Source: Burkholderiales bacterium (GTDB taxonomy: Bacteria > Pseudomonadota > Gammaproteobacteria > Burkholderiales > SG8-39). Taken from it: a stretch of DNA of 64,000 nt. The stretch lies in NCBI GenBank assembly GCA_027493935.1, contig JAOSJV010000011.1, positions 838,589-902,588 of the forward strand, in the 5' to 3' direction. Positions within the stretch are counted from its first letter, which is position 1. Each line of letters begins with the position of its first letter. Below are positions 18,304-27,626 of the stretch, in pieces. A program made the position numbers and the translations under genes. Under the pieces are notes generated by a model. The model had not been told where the DNA came from and did no database searches. It worked only from the letters and a program-made list of their open reading frames with translations.

Positions 18304-19058
18304 CTACCGCAGCATCTCGCGCGCCGTCCGGCGCACGTCCATCTCGTAGTCGAGGCCCTCGACCGGCGGCCGGCACAGGTGCCACGTCAGGCCGCCCGCC
18401 GCAGCCCCGTGCCGGACGATTTCGTCGGCAACGAGCGCGCCGGAAGTCGTACACCGTGTAGGCCTGGGTGAAGGCGGTGTCGCGCCAGGCGCGGCCGAGC
18501 GCGGCGAGCCGCCCCCCATCAGGCCCATCACGAAGCGGACCTTCTCGCGCATGCCCTCGGGCGAGCGATCGCCGCGACGTACGATGTGGTCGCGGTAGTT
18601 CGGCTTGAACTCGGGGGCCTCGCCGCCGCCGGCGACCACGCAGGTGGCAGCGGCCGCGGCGCCCGCCGGCACCGTGTACGAGAACGCGAACAGCGCGGGC
18701 GCGGCGGGCGGCTCGATCTGCGGGCACACGTTCGTGCGCGCGACCGGGTTCTGCGCCGTCGCGGTAGATGCCCCAGCGCTCGAGCGTCTCGACGTACTCG
18801 CGATTGAACGCGACGAAACCCCTCCTCGGTGAACGGCGCCGGCGAGCGCAGCTCGCAGGCGCAGAACGCGGTCGGCGGCCGGCCGATCGACGCCAGGTGC
18901 GCCTCGACCGCGGCGAAGCCCTCGGCGAGCGGCGGCGGCCGCAGGAACCGGACGCGCTCGATCTCGAAGCCCGGTTCGGCGGCGACGCCGGCCGAGTACT
19001 GGAACGGGCCCTTGATGTACCGGTACCCGCCGGGCGGGAAACTGATCACTTCGGACAT
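18304..19058 (-). CDS. Uncharacterised 250-residue protein, broken by four one-base shifts
   Basis: Four single-base corrections give one continuous 250-residue protein: remove a G in 18819-18822, remove one at 18744-18745, add one in the six-base run 18512-18517, remove one near 18445. The total then becomes an exact multiple of three. The start at 19058 (MSEVISFPPGGYRYIKG) has a GGAGG site. Recognisable pieces are FEIERVRFLRPPPLAEGF, FNREYVETLERWGIYRDG, EFKPNYRDHIVRRGDRSP and GLTWHLCRPPVEGLDYEM. The N-terminus faintly recalls RidA/enamine-deaminase proteins, but I cannot assign a family. It lies upstream of the amidase on the same strand and may act with it. Confidence 0.6.
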
Positions 19059-19215
19059 CGATGCCTCCGCTTCGGTCCGCCTCGAATCGTGCCGGGGAGT
19101 CTAGCGCGCCTGCGCCCCCGCCGCGCTATGCTTGCGCACGGGAGCGGCAAGGAGGCCGCAAGACTGCGGGAGGCACGCCGCAACCACACGCGCAACCGGA
19201 GCAAGGGGGATGCAC

Positions 19216-19437
19216 ATGCGGGCCTTTATCGCGTTGATCGCGTTCTCGCTGGCGGCATCGCCGGCGCTGGGGCGCATGGACTGCGAGGAGCTCAAGGCCG
19301 AGATCGAGGCGAAGATCAAGGCGAACGGCGTGCAGGTGTTCACGCTGACGATCGTGCCGAACGCCGAGGCCTCCGGCGGCGAGATCGTCGGCAGCTGCGA
19401 CGGCGGCACCAAGAAGATCATCTACAAGCGCGGCTGA
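19216..19437 (+). CDS. DUF1161-type small secreted protein
   Basis: A 73-residue protein. I prefer the ATG at 19216 because AAGGGGG at 19203-19209 is well placed for it; an ATG at 19210 would sit against that site. The first 20 residues (MRAFIALIAFSLAASPALG) are a signal peptide. The mature part starts with MDCEELKAEIEAKIKANG and ends with VGSCDGGTKKIIYKRG, the pattern of the DUF1161 family, with two cysteines likely bonded. It should be periplasmic. The family has no established function. Confidence 0.8.
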   Translation: MRAFIALIAFSLAASPALGRMDCEELKAEIEAKIKANGVQVFTLTIVPNAEASGGEIVGSCDGGTKKIIYKRG

Positions 19438-19511
19438 CCGCCGCGTGCCGTAGGGCGCGGCCGGGCACCTGCTACAGTGCCCCGGTCGTCTGGCCGATTG
19501 GGGAGGGGCCA

Positions 19512-20925
19512 CTGTCCGCGAGCGTCGAGATTCCACTGTGGCTCGCGGCGATCGCCGGTGCGCTCGCGGCGTGGGCGGCACTCGATCGCCTCCTGATGCC
19601 GAGCGTGCGGTGGCTGATCCGCGCGCGCGCGAACCGCGTCCTGGAGGACGTCGGCAAGCGCCTGCGCATCCAGATCCGGCCGTTCCAGCAGTCGAGCCGC
19701 CGCACGCTGATCGACCGGCTGGTGTTCGACGACCGCGTGCAGCAGGCGGCGAAGGCGCACGCGGAGGCGCACGGCATGCCGCGCGAGGTGGCGCTCGACC
19801 AGGTGCGGCGCTATGCGCGCGAGATCGTGCCCGCGTTCAACGCCTACCTCTACTTCCGCGTCGGCTACTGGGCCGGCAAGACGCTATCGCGCGCGCTCTA
19901 CCGCGTGCGCATCGGCTACGCGGACGAGGCCGGCCTCGCGCGCGTGCCGGAGAACGCGACGGTGGTGTTCGTGATGAACCATCGCAGCAACATGGACTAC
20001 GTGCTCACCGCGTACCTCGCGGCCGACCAGGCGGCGCTCTCCTACGCGGTCGGCGAGTGGGCGCGGATCTGGCCGGTGCAGCAGATCATCCGCGCGATGG
20101 GCGCGTACTTCGTGCGGCGCGACTCGCGCGACGCGCTCTACCGGCGGGTGCTCGAACGCTACATCGCGATGGCGACCGAGGCCGGCGTGACGCAGGCGGT
20201 GTTCCCCGAGGGCGGACTCTCGCGCGACGGGCGGCTGCGCGAGCCCAGATTCGGCGTGATCGACTACATGCTGCGCGGCTTCCGCGCCGACGGCGAGCGC
20301 GATGTCGTGTTCGTGCCGATCGCGCTCAACTACGACCGCACGCTCGAGGACCGCACGCTCCTGCGCGGCGCCGATCCCGACGCGCCGCCCGCGGGCCGCC
20401 TCGCTGCGGCGCTCACCACGCTGCGGTTCGTGGCGCGCCAGCTCGGCCTCGCGCTGCGCAGCCGCTGGTACCGTTTCGGCTACGCGTGCGTCAACTTCGG
20501 GACGCCGATCTCGGTGCGCGAGTACGCCGCCGCGCGCGGCGTCGAGTTTGCGCGGCTCGAGCGTGACGAGCGGCAGCGCGAGGTCGCCGCTCTCGGCCGG
20601 CGGTTGATGGACGAGGTCGGCAGCCTGGTGCCCGTCCTGCCGGTGCCGCTGGTCGCGACGGCGCTGCTCGAGCGCGTCGGCGAGCCGCTGAGCGAGCTCG
20701 AGCTCAAGGGCCGCGTCGCCGAGCTCGTGGTGCGGCTCGAGCGTGCCGGCGCCCGCATCTACGTCCCGCGCCGCGATTGGGACTACGCGGTCGGCGCGGG
20801 ACTGCGCATGCTCACGCTGCGTCGCGTCGTCGAGGCGCGCGACGGGCTCTACACCGCGCGGCGCGAGGAGGGCGCGGCTGCTCGCCTATTACGCGAACTC
20901 GATCGCGCATCTCGCCGCGGACTGA
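19512..20925 (+). CDS. Glycerol-3-phosphate / lysophospholipid acyltransferase-like protein (PlsB type, frameshifted)
   Basis: Restored length 470 residues. Residues about 155-300 carry the acyltransferase block: VVFVMNHRSNMDYVLTAYL (HxxxxD-like motif), an arginine-rich GAYFVRRDSRD and VFPEGGLSRDGRLREPRFG. It would move an acyl group from acyl-CoA or acyl-ACP to glycerol-3-phosphate or a related lipid at the membrane. No ATG begins the gene. A CTG at 19512 follows GGGGAGGGG at 19500-19508 and gives a hydrophobic N-terminus (SASVEIPLWLAAIAGA). One extra G at 20876-20877 breaks the frame; removing it yields the end LLAYYANSIAHLAAD, typical of PlsB-like C-termini. Confidence 0.8.
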
Positions 20926-21037
20926 CACCGAGCGCCGATGCCGCGCAAGCGCTGCGAGGCTCCCTGCGCGCGCCGCGAGGTTATCCTCGGCATAGGCGCG
21001 CCATCCGGGCGCGCGTCCGCCGTCGAGGAGTGAGCGC

Positions 21038-22404
21038 ATGAACAACCGAACCGGGGGAGAGCGCGCCGACCTGCTCGAGCGGCTGCGCGAGGCGATCGCT
21101 TCCGGCGCCGACGCACGCGCGGCGGCCGAGCTGAACGAGCTTCATGCCTCCGAGATCGCCGACCTGCTCGAGTCCTGTCCGCCCGAGGAGCGCGCCGCGC
21201 TGTGGCGGCTGGCGGACCCGCAGGTCAAGGGCGACATCCTGATCGAGACGCACGGCGAGGTGCGCCGGCAGCTGATCGACGAGAGCACCCCGGACGAGCT
21301 GGTGGCCCCCGTGCAGCGGCTCGACCTCGACGCGCTTTCGGACATCTACGACGAGCTGCCGCCCGGCGTCGTGGAAGCGGTGCTCGCCGCGATGGACGCG
21401 CAGCGCCGCGAGCGGTTCACGCTGGTGCGAACCTATCCGCCGGACACCGCCGGCGGCCTGATGGACGTCGACGCGCTGGCGGCGCGTCCGGACGTCACGC
21501 TGCGCATGGTGCTGAGCTATCTCGCGCGCTACCGCGCCGAGCACGGCCGGCTGCCGGCGCACACTGACGCCGTGATGGTGACCGATCTCGCCGGCGACTA
21601 TCTCGGCCGGCTCGCCGTCACCGATCTGGTGTCGCTCGATCTGGAAAGGCGCGTGCACGAGGTCATGGACCGCGATACCGAGGCGATCGCCGCGGACACG
21701 CCGGCGGCGCGGGTGGCGCGGCGCTTCGAGGACGAGGACCTCGTGTCCGCGGCGGTCGTCGACGGTCGCGGCCGGCTGATCGGGCGCATCACGGTCGATG
21801 ACGTGATGGACGTGATCCGCGAGCAGGCGGAGAACGCGGTGCTGGCAGGTGCCGGCCTGACGCGACGGCCGACACCTTCGCGCCGGCGCTCGCCAGCGCC
21901 TGGCGCCGCGCAGCCTGGCTCGGCCTTCACCTGGCCGGCGTGTTCGCGTCCGCGTGGGTGATCGGCCTCTTCGAGCGCTCGATCGACGAGCTGGTAGCCC
22001 TCGCGGTGCTGATGCCTGTGGTGGCGAGCATGGGCGGGGTGGCGGGCACGCAGAGCCTCGCGGTGGTGATCCGAGGCATCGCGCTGGAGCAGGTGAAGGA
22101 GGGCAACCGCCTGCGCCTGTTCAACCGGGAGCTCGCGGTCGGGCTTCTGAACGGCGGCCTGTGGGCGCTCACGGTCGCGTTCGTCGCCGCGCTGTGGTTC
22201 GGGCAGCCGGGGTTGAGCCTGGTGTTCGGCGTCGCGCTGGTGCTCAATCTCGTCTGGGGCGTCGCCACGGGCACGCTCGTGCCGATGGCGCTCGCGCGCC
22301 TGCGCATCGATCCTGCGCTCGCCGGCGGTGTGGTGCTGGTTGCGCTCACCGACGCCTTCGGCTTCTTCGTGTTCCTCGGCCTGGCGACGCTGTTCCTGCT
22401 CTGA
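21038..22404 (+). CDS. mgtE: Magnesium transporter MgtE (frameshifted)
   Basis: Restored length 455 residues. The order is as in MgtE: an N-terminal helical superhelix (ELNELHASEIADLLESC), a CBS pair (PDTAGGLMDVDALAAR and GRLIGRITVDDVMDVI), a plug helix, then five membrane helices ending VALTDAFGFFVFLGLATLF. The pore sequence PVVASMGGVAGTQSLAVV is intact. A missing base near 21857-21859 breaks the frame just after AENAVLAGAGL; one insertion restores LASAWRRAAWLGLHLAGVF and makes the length a multiple of three. It imports Mg2+ and is gated by cytosolic Mg2+ at the CBS/N domains in known members. Confidence 0.9.
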
Positions 22405-22414
22405 TCGGCCGCCC

Positions 22415-22690
22415 TCACTCGCCGAAGCGGGATCGTGCGCGCTGGAATGCGGCGCCGAGCGCCTCGAACTCCTTTTCGGCGGTGCCCGCGAGCGTTTCCC
22501 ACTCGGACTCGCCGGCGCGCTCGATGGCGCGTGTTTGCGCGGCGGCATCGTCGCGCAAGCGGCGCAGCTCCGCGAGCGCCTGCTCGAGGTCGGCGCGTGC
22601 ACGCGCTCGCGACGCGAGCTCCGCGAGCTCGGCGTTCCACAGCGCGAGCCGCGCGCCGAGCGTCTCGAGATACTCGCTCTTGCTCGTCAT
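22415..22690 (-). CDS. Small coiled-coil protein, 91 residues, unknown
   Basis: Begins at the ATG at 22690 (MTSKSEYLETLGARLALW) with GGAGG just upstream. The whole chain is helical and rich in Ala, Glu, Arg and Leu with heptad spacing (LEQALAELRRLRDDAAAQT), so it should form a coiled coil. There is no signal peptide or membrane segment. It reads opposite to mgtE, ending 10 bp from the end of that gene. Function unknown. Confidence 0.65.
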   Translation of the reverse strand: MTSKSEYLETLGARLALWNAELAELASRARARADLEQALAELRRLRDDAAAQTRAIERAGESEWETLAGTAEKEFEALGAAFQRARSRFGE

Positions 22691-22865
22691 GCCGGACCTC
22701 CTCGCCGGGGCGCCCCGGAGCCCCGGACCGCTTGACCGTCAGTATGCCGCCGTGGCGCACGAGATCAAGAGATGCCCGCCAAACTCGCCGGCGTGCGGCC
22801 GCGGCGGTTGCCATGCGGCCGGCGTCGGACTTACCCTGCCGGCCTGCGTCTGCCAGCGAGGCCCG

Positions 22866-23577
22866 ATGAAGCTCGTGGAGATCGCGCGCGCGCTCGGCCG
22901 CGAGGTCGATGCGCTGGCGTTCGCGCCGCCGGTCGCCTACGTCTACAACCCGCTCGACTACGCGTGGGCGCCGCATCGCGCCTATCTCGAGCGTTACGGC
23001 GCCGGCCGGCCCGAAGTGGTCCTGGTCGGGATGAACCCGGGGCCGTTCGGAATGGCGCAGACCGGCGTGCCGTTCGGCGACGTCGGCGTGGTGCGCGACT
23101 GGCTGCGCATCGAGGGGCCGGTCGGCCGCCCGGCACGCGAGCATCCGAAGCGGCGCATCGCCGGCTTCGGGTGCCTACGCGGCGAGGTGAGCGGCCAGCG
23201 CTTGTGGGGCTGGGCACGCGCGACGTTCGGCACGCCCGAGCGCTTCTTCGCGCGCTTCTTCGTTCTGAACTACTGCCCGCTCGTGTTCATGGAGGCGAGC
23301 GGACGCAACCGCACCCCCGACAAGCTGCCGCGCGAAGAGCGCGCACCGCTCTTCGCCGCGTGCGACCGCGCGTTGCGCGCGAGCGTGGCCGCGCTCGCGC
23401 CGCGCTACGTGGTCGGGGTCGGCGCGTTCGCTGCGGCGCGCGCGGCCGACGCGCTGGCGGGGCTGGACCTCACGCTCGGTCGGGCGCCGCACCCGGAGCC
23501 CGGCGAACCCGAGCGCGAATCGCGGCTGGGCGGCCGGGATGCAGTGTGCGCTGGAGGGAATCGGCGTCCGGCTCTGA
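22866..23577 (+). CDS. SMUG1-like uracil-DNA glycosylase (frameshifted near C-terminus)
   Basis: Restored length 236 residues, starting at the ATG at 22866 (MKLVEIARALGREVDALA). VVLVGMNPGPFGMAQTGVPF is the catalytic motif of the SMUG1 branch (GMNPGPFGMAQTGVPFG). VLNYCPLVFMEASGRNRTP and the C-terminal HPSPASPRANRGW-like element complete the fold. The latter becomes readable only after removing one G at 23495-23496; without it the reading runs on in another frame to a meaningless tail. It would excise uracil or oxidised pyrimidines from DNA. I rate the family assignment as firm and the exact substrate range as open. Confidence 0.87.
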
Positions 23578-23578
23578 T

Positions 23579-23604
23579 GCGGCCGTCGCCGGCGGACCGG
23601 CCGC
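23579..23604. terminator. Stem-loop between convergent genes
   Basis: GCGGCCG at 23579-23585 pairs with CGGCCGC at 23598-23604 across a 12-base loop. It occupies the 30-bp gap between the glycosylase stop (23577) and the stop of the leftward 105-residue gene (23608). Its position supports a shared terminator; there is no T tract. Confidence 0.45.
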
Positions 23605-23607
23605 GCG

Positions 23608-23925
23608 CTACGCGGGCCGGAGCTCGAGCAGGCGGGCGAAACGGATGCGCGCGGCCGGCTGCTTGCGCAGGCCGCCGTAGCTGCGGTCGCTGATCACTTC
23701 GGCGCACTTCGTGATCTGCGCGGCGCCGTGGGTGCCGCGCGTCGCGCCGCGCACCGCCTGCAGCGCCCGCAGCGTCGCGGGCCAGAGTTCGACCTGGATG
23801 CGGTCGACCTTCGCGAGCACAACCGGAATGCCGCCTGCGGCCTCGGTCACGGCGAGGACCGTGATCTCGATCTCGGCCTCCTCGCCGTCGGCGAGCCGGT
23901 CGTAGCCCGAGGTGTCTGCGGTCAT
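23608..23925 (-). CDS. Uncharacterised 105-residue protein
   Basis: The start is set at the ATG at 23925 (MTADTSGYDRLADGEEAE), preceded by AGGAG. The chain has an acidic N-terminus, a beta-rich middle (IEITVLAVTEAAGGIPVVLA) and a basic C-terminus (RKQPAARIRFARLLELRPA). No signal peptide or membrane segment is seen and I do not recognise the family. It reads leftward, downstream of the DUF72 gene, with a 173-bp gap between. Composition and codon use fit a real gene. Confidence 0.55.
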   Translation of the reverse strand: MTADTSGYDRLADGEEAEIEITVLAVTEAAGGIPVVLAKVDRIQVELWPATLRALQAVRGATRGTHGAAQITKCAEVISDRSYGGLRKQPAARIRFARLLELRPA

Positions 23926-24098
23926 GTCAGGGTACGCTCCTGTGCCATCCTGCACATCGGTCGGCCGCGCTTCCGCCGCCTTACGCCCATTCTTCGAGCA
24001 AGCCGCGTACCAGACACCCCGCGCCGCCGGCAGGTCGTTCCTTCGGACGCTGCAAACCGCACCGACCGGCGAGACCGAACGATACGCCGCGCGACGTC

Positions 24099-24996
24099 TC
24101 ACCGGGGCGGCGTGCACGCTGCAGGCGGCCCGGCCCCAAGGAGCCGGGCGAGCCGGAGCGCGTTCGCCGGCGCGTGGGCATCCCGGTCGTTGTCGAAATA
24201 CACGTAGACGTCGCGCTGCGCGCGGCGAGGGTGGCGTGCGGCCGGTGATGCGCCGCGCGTCGCCGGGCTCTCCGCCGGCGCGCCAGCGGCCGATGCGGTC
24301 GGCCCAGCCGCGCAGCGCGCGCTCGCCGTAGCCGCTGCCATAGGTGCTTTGGTGGCCGTGCAGGCGCAGATACACGAAGCCCGCGGTGAGCTCTTCGACG
24401 CGCGGCCAGTCTGCGCTGTCGGAGACGACGATCGCGATGCCGAAGCGGCCGGCGAGGTCCACGAACGCAGGATCGAGGAAGCTCTCGTCGCGCACCTCCA
24501 GCGCGTGCCGCAGGCGGCGCGTGCGATCGATGCGAGTCCAGCTGCGGCCCGCGACGCGTGCGTCGTGGCGACGCGCGAGCCGCGCCGCCTCGCGCGTGTC
24601 GCGCGGCAGCAGCGCGAGAAAGCGCTCGATGCGCGCGGCGTCGAACCGCGCGCTCGCCGGGAGCTGCCAGACGAGCGGGCCGAGCCTGTCGCCGAGCAGC
24701 AGCACTCCGGAGGCGAAGAAGTTGGCGAGCGGCGTCTCCACGTCCCGCAGGCGCTTGACGTGGGTGATGAACCGGCTGCCCTTGACCGCGAAGCGAAAGT
24801 CGGGCGGCGCGGCCGCCCGCCACGCGCGGAAGTCGTCCGGCCGCCTCAGCGAATAGAAGGTGCCGTTCAGCTCGAGCGAGTTGAAGCAGCGGCTGGCGTA
24901 CGCCAGCTCGCGCGCGCGCGCGAGACCTGCCGGGTAGAACCTGCCACGCCAGTCTGCGTAGTCCCAGCCCGAGGTGCCGACCCAGACGCGCGCCAT
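24099..24996 (-). CDS. DUF72 (YecE-like) protein (frameshifted)
   Basis: Restored length about 298 residues from the ATG at 24996 (MARVWVGTSGWDYADWRG). The family marks are present: GTSGWDY at the start, FNSLELNGTFYSLRR, FRFAVKGSRFITHVKRL, a WQLPASARFD strand and YLRLHGHQSTYGSGYG. The end, DVYVYFDNDRDAHAPANA, reads in a different frame, so one extra base lies between about 24225 and 24260; its removal makes the gene divisible by three. DUF72 proteins fold as TIM barrels. Their biochemical role is not established. Confidence 0.85.
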
Positions 24997-25024
24997 CGGA
25001 TCCCGGCGGGCGCCCGGCGCACGA

Positions 25025-25881
25025 TCAGGCCGCGCGCGTCAGCGCGCCGCTCTGGTAGTCGCGGATCGCCTGGATGATCTCGTCGCGCGTGTTCATCACG
25101 AACGGTCCGTGCTGCACGATCGGCTCGCCGAGCGGCCGCCCGGCGAGCAGCAGCACGCGCGCGCCGTCGGCGCCGGCGACGAGCTCGACCCGGTCGCCGT
25201 CGCGCGCGAGCACGCCTGCGGCGTGGGTCGGCACCTCGCGCCCGGCCACGCGTGCCGTGCCCTCGGTGGCGTAGAGGAATGCGTTGTCGTGCGCGCGCAG
25301 CGCATGGGCGAACGCCGCGCCGGGCGGCAGCTCGAGGTCGACGTAGAGCGGTTCGGTCGTCAGCCCCTGGATCGGCCCCGGCGTCGCCTTGCCGCCCGTC
25401 TGCAGCACGCCGGCGATCACCTTGGCGCGCCCGCCGCCGGCGAGCGCCACCGCCGGGATCTCGCCCGGTGCGATGTCGCGGTACTCCGGATCCTTCATCT
25501 TCTCGCGCGCCGGCAGGTTGATCCAGAGCTGGAAGCCGCGCATGCGCCCTTGCGTCTGCTGCGGCATTTCCGAATGGATGATCCCCGGCCCGCGCTCATC
25601 CACTGCACGCTGCCCGGCGTGAGGTCGCCGCGGTTGCCGAGATGGTCCTCGTGCAGCATGTGGCCGTCGAGCATGTAGGTCACCGTCTCGAACCCGCGGT
25701 GCGGATGGTTCGGGAAGCCGGCGAGGTAATCGTTCGGATCGTCCGACCAGAACTCGTCGAGCATGAGGAAGGGATCGAGCCGGGCCGCCTCGCTCTGCCC
25801 GAGGCTGCGGCGCAGCTTCACGCCCGCGCCGTCGGAGGTCGAGACCGCCTGGACGATGCGCTCCACCGTGCGTGTGGTCAT
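25025..25881 (-). CDS. Pirin family protein (frameshifted)
   Basis: Restored length 285 residues, start ATG 25881 (MTTRTVERIVQAVSTSDG). The first cupin has the metal residues in FPNHPHRGFETVTYMLDG and GDLTPGSVQWMSAGRG. The frame breaks in the four-base run at 25583-25586, and one more G joins this to IIHSEMPQQTQGRMRGFQ, the usual pirin continuation (HSE). A second, degraded cupin follows (LPPGAAFAHALRAHDNAFL). Bacterial pirins bind iron and some act on quercetin. The azoreductase gene ends 29 bp upstream on the same strand, so both are probably one operon under the LysR regulator. Confidence 0.9.
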
Positions 25882-25910
25882 GTCGGTTCTCCTGGTGCCC
25901 GCGGAAGGGA

Positions 25911-26531
25911 TTATGCGGCGAGCCGGTCGGGCGCGACGAGCTGCCGTATCGCCCGCTCCGCCTGCGCGAGGCCGGCCGCCTTCGCGGCAGCGTCGATCGC
26001 GAGGCCTTCGGCGTACACGAACGTCACCTCGTCGATGCCGAGAAAGCCGAGGAACTGCCGCACGAACGCGCTCTGATGATCGCCCGCGGTCTGTGCATAG
26101 CGGCCGCCGCGTGTGGCGATCACGTACGCCTGCTTGCCGGTGAGCAACCCTACCGGGCCCTTCTCAGTGTAGCGGAAGGTGACGCCCGCGCGCGCGACGT
26201 GGTCGAAGTAGGCCTTGAGCGCCGAGGGCACGCCGAAGTTGTACATCGGCAAGCCGAGCACGACGACATCGGCGCGGCGCAGCTCGTCGATCAGGGCGTC
26301 GGAGCAGGCCACCACCGCCGCCTGCTCGGGGGTGCGCTCGGCGGGTTCGGCGAGGAATGCGCCGAAGCGCGCGGCGTCCAGGTGCGGTACGGGTGCTTGC
26401 GCCAGATCGCGCACGATGACCGTGCCGCCGGGGTTGGCCTCGCGCCACGCGGTGACCAGTTTGCCGGCGAGCCGGCTCGACTGGCCGTCCGCCGAGAAGA
26501 TGCTCGCGTTCAGTTGCAGGAGGGTGCTCAT
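25911..26531 (-). CDS. azoR: FMN-dependent NADH-azoreductase (quinone reductase)
   Basis: A 206-residue flavodoxin-like enzyme, start ATG 26531 (MSTLLQLNASIFSADGQS). It has the FMN phosphate loop (SIFSADGQSSRLAG), the ring-binding LGLPMYNFGVPSALKAYFDH and the second loop ATRGGRY. The family reduces azo bonds and quinones by two-electron transfer from NADH. It is the first gene of a leftward unit with pirin and is divergent from a LysR gene with a shared 110-bp control region, a common layout for quinone- or aromatic-responsive regulation. Confidence 0.92.
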   Translation of the reverse strand: MSTLLQLNASIFSADGQSSRLAGKLVTAWREANPGGTVIVRDLAQAPVPHLDAARFGAFLAEPAERTPEQAAVVACSDALIDELRRADVVVLGLPMYNFGVPSALKAYFDHVARAGVTFRYTEKGPVGLLTGKQAYVIATRGGRYAQTAGDHQSAFVRQFLGFLGIDEVTFVYAEGLAIDAAAKAAGLAQAERAIRQLVAPDRLAA

Positions 26532-26574
26532 GTCGGGACTCCTCGTTGGTTCGCCACTGCCCCGATGATCAGGT

Positions 26575-26640
26575 CAACGAAATCGATAGAAAAGTGCAAA
26601 ATATAGGGTAGAATCATCAAGGAAATCGATAGATTTGGCT
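26575..26640. promoter_or_regulatory. Divergent azoR / lysR control region with paired GAAATCGATAG repeats
   Basis: This is the most AT-rich stretch in the area. The 11-mer GAAATCGATAG occurs twice in direct orientation, at 26579-26589 and 26622-26632. The 43-bp spacing is close to four helical turns, and each copy has a palindromic ATCGAT core. TAGAAT at 26609-26614, 28 bases before the LysR ATG, is a fair -10. Two same-face sites between a LysR gene and its divergent target are what a LysR tetramer would use, so these are probably its operators. Confidence 0.5.
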
Positions 26641-26641
26641 C

Positions 26642-27607
26642 ATGGTAGCCCCGCGGATCTCGCTCGACCAGTGGCGCGCCTTGGTGGCCGTCGTCGAGGC
26701 GGGCGGCTATGCGCAAGCGGCCGCTCGGCTGCATCGCAGCCAGTCGAGCGTGACCTACGCGGTGCAGAAGATCGAGCGCCTGCTCGGCCTGAAGGTGTTC
26801 GAGCTTCGCGGCCGCCGCGCGGCGCTGACCGAAGCCGGGCAGGTGCTCTACCGGCGCGCGAAGACGCTGATCGAGGATGCCGAGGCGCTCGAGCGCGGCG
26901 CGGCAGGCATGGCGGCCGACTGGTCGCCCGAGATCCGGCTCGCCGTCGAGGTGATCTTCCCGACCTGGCTCCTGCTCGAGTGCTTCGCGCGCTTCGCCGA
27001 GACGCGGCCGCAGACGCGCATCCAGCTCCACGAGACGGTGCTCGGAGGCACCGACGAGGCGCTCGCCGGCGGGGCGATGGATCTTGCCATCACCTCGCAC
27101 GTGCCGGCCGGTCTTCTCGGCGACCCGCTGATCCGGCTGCGGGTGGTGCCGGCCGCGCATCCTGACCATCCGCTCCACCGGTTGGGCCGCACGCTCACGC
27201 AGCGCGACCTGCGCCGCCACCGGCAGCTCGTGGTGCGCGACAGCGGCGTGAGCCGGGCGCGCGAGGTCGCGTGGCTCGGCGCCGAGCAGCGCTGGACCGT
27301 CACGAGCAAGGCGACCTCGATCCGCGCCGCCTGCATGGGGCTCGGGTTTGCGTGGTATCCGGAGGACGGCATTCGCGAGGAGCTGGCCGCCGGCCGGTTG
27401 AAGCCGCTGCCGCTGCGCGAGGGCGGCGAGCGCTTCGAGCAACTGTACATGGTGTACACCGATCGCGACTATCCGGGCCGCGACACCGTGCACCTCGCCG
27501 AGATCATCCGCGAGCGCGTGCACGTGGAGTGCGCGCGGCGCGAGCGCGACGAATCCGGGCAGCCAGCCGCCTCGGGTTCGGCCGCAGGCCCCTTCTCCTC
27601 ACGCTGA
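26642..27607 (+). CDS. LysR-type transcriptional regulator
   Basis: A 321-residue protein from the ATG at 26642 (MVAPRISLDQWRALVAVVE). Residues about 8-65 are the winged helix-turn-helix (GYAQAAARLHRSQSSVTYAV, then KVFELRGRRAALTEAG). Residues about 95-300 are the periplasmic-binding-like effector domain. It is divergent from azoR-pirin and probably controls them in response to a quinone or aromatic ligand (inference from layout). The C-terminal 25 residues are a low-complexity tail. The MFS gene starts 20 bp downstream and may be co-transcribed. Confidence 0.92.
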   Translation: MVAPRISLDQWRALVAVVEAGGYAQAAARLHRSQSSVTYAVQKIERLLGLKVFELRGRRAALTEAGQVLYRRAKTLIEDAEALERGAAGMAADWSPEIRLAVEVIFPTWLLLECFARFAETRPQTRIQLHETVLGGTDEALAGGAMDLAITSHVPAGLLGDPLIRLRVVPAAHPDHPLHRLGRTLTQRDLRRHRQLVVRDSGVSRAREVAWLGAEQRWTVTSKATSIRAACMGLGFAWYPEDGIREELAAGRLKPLPLREGGERFEQLYMVYTDRDYPGRDTVHLAEIIRERVHVECARRERDESGQPAASGSAAGPFSSR

Positions 27608-27626
27608 TACGAGCGTCAGCGTGCCG

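Noticed and set aside
18304-19058. Programmed frameshifting to explain the four shifts
   Set aside because: The shifts go in both directions, have no slippery heptamer pattern with a downstream stem, and the same type of shift occurs across many unrelated genes in the window.
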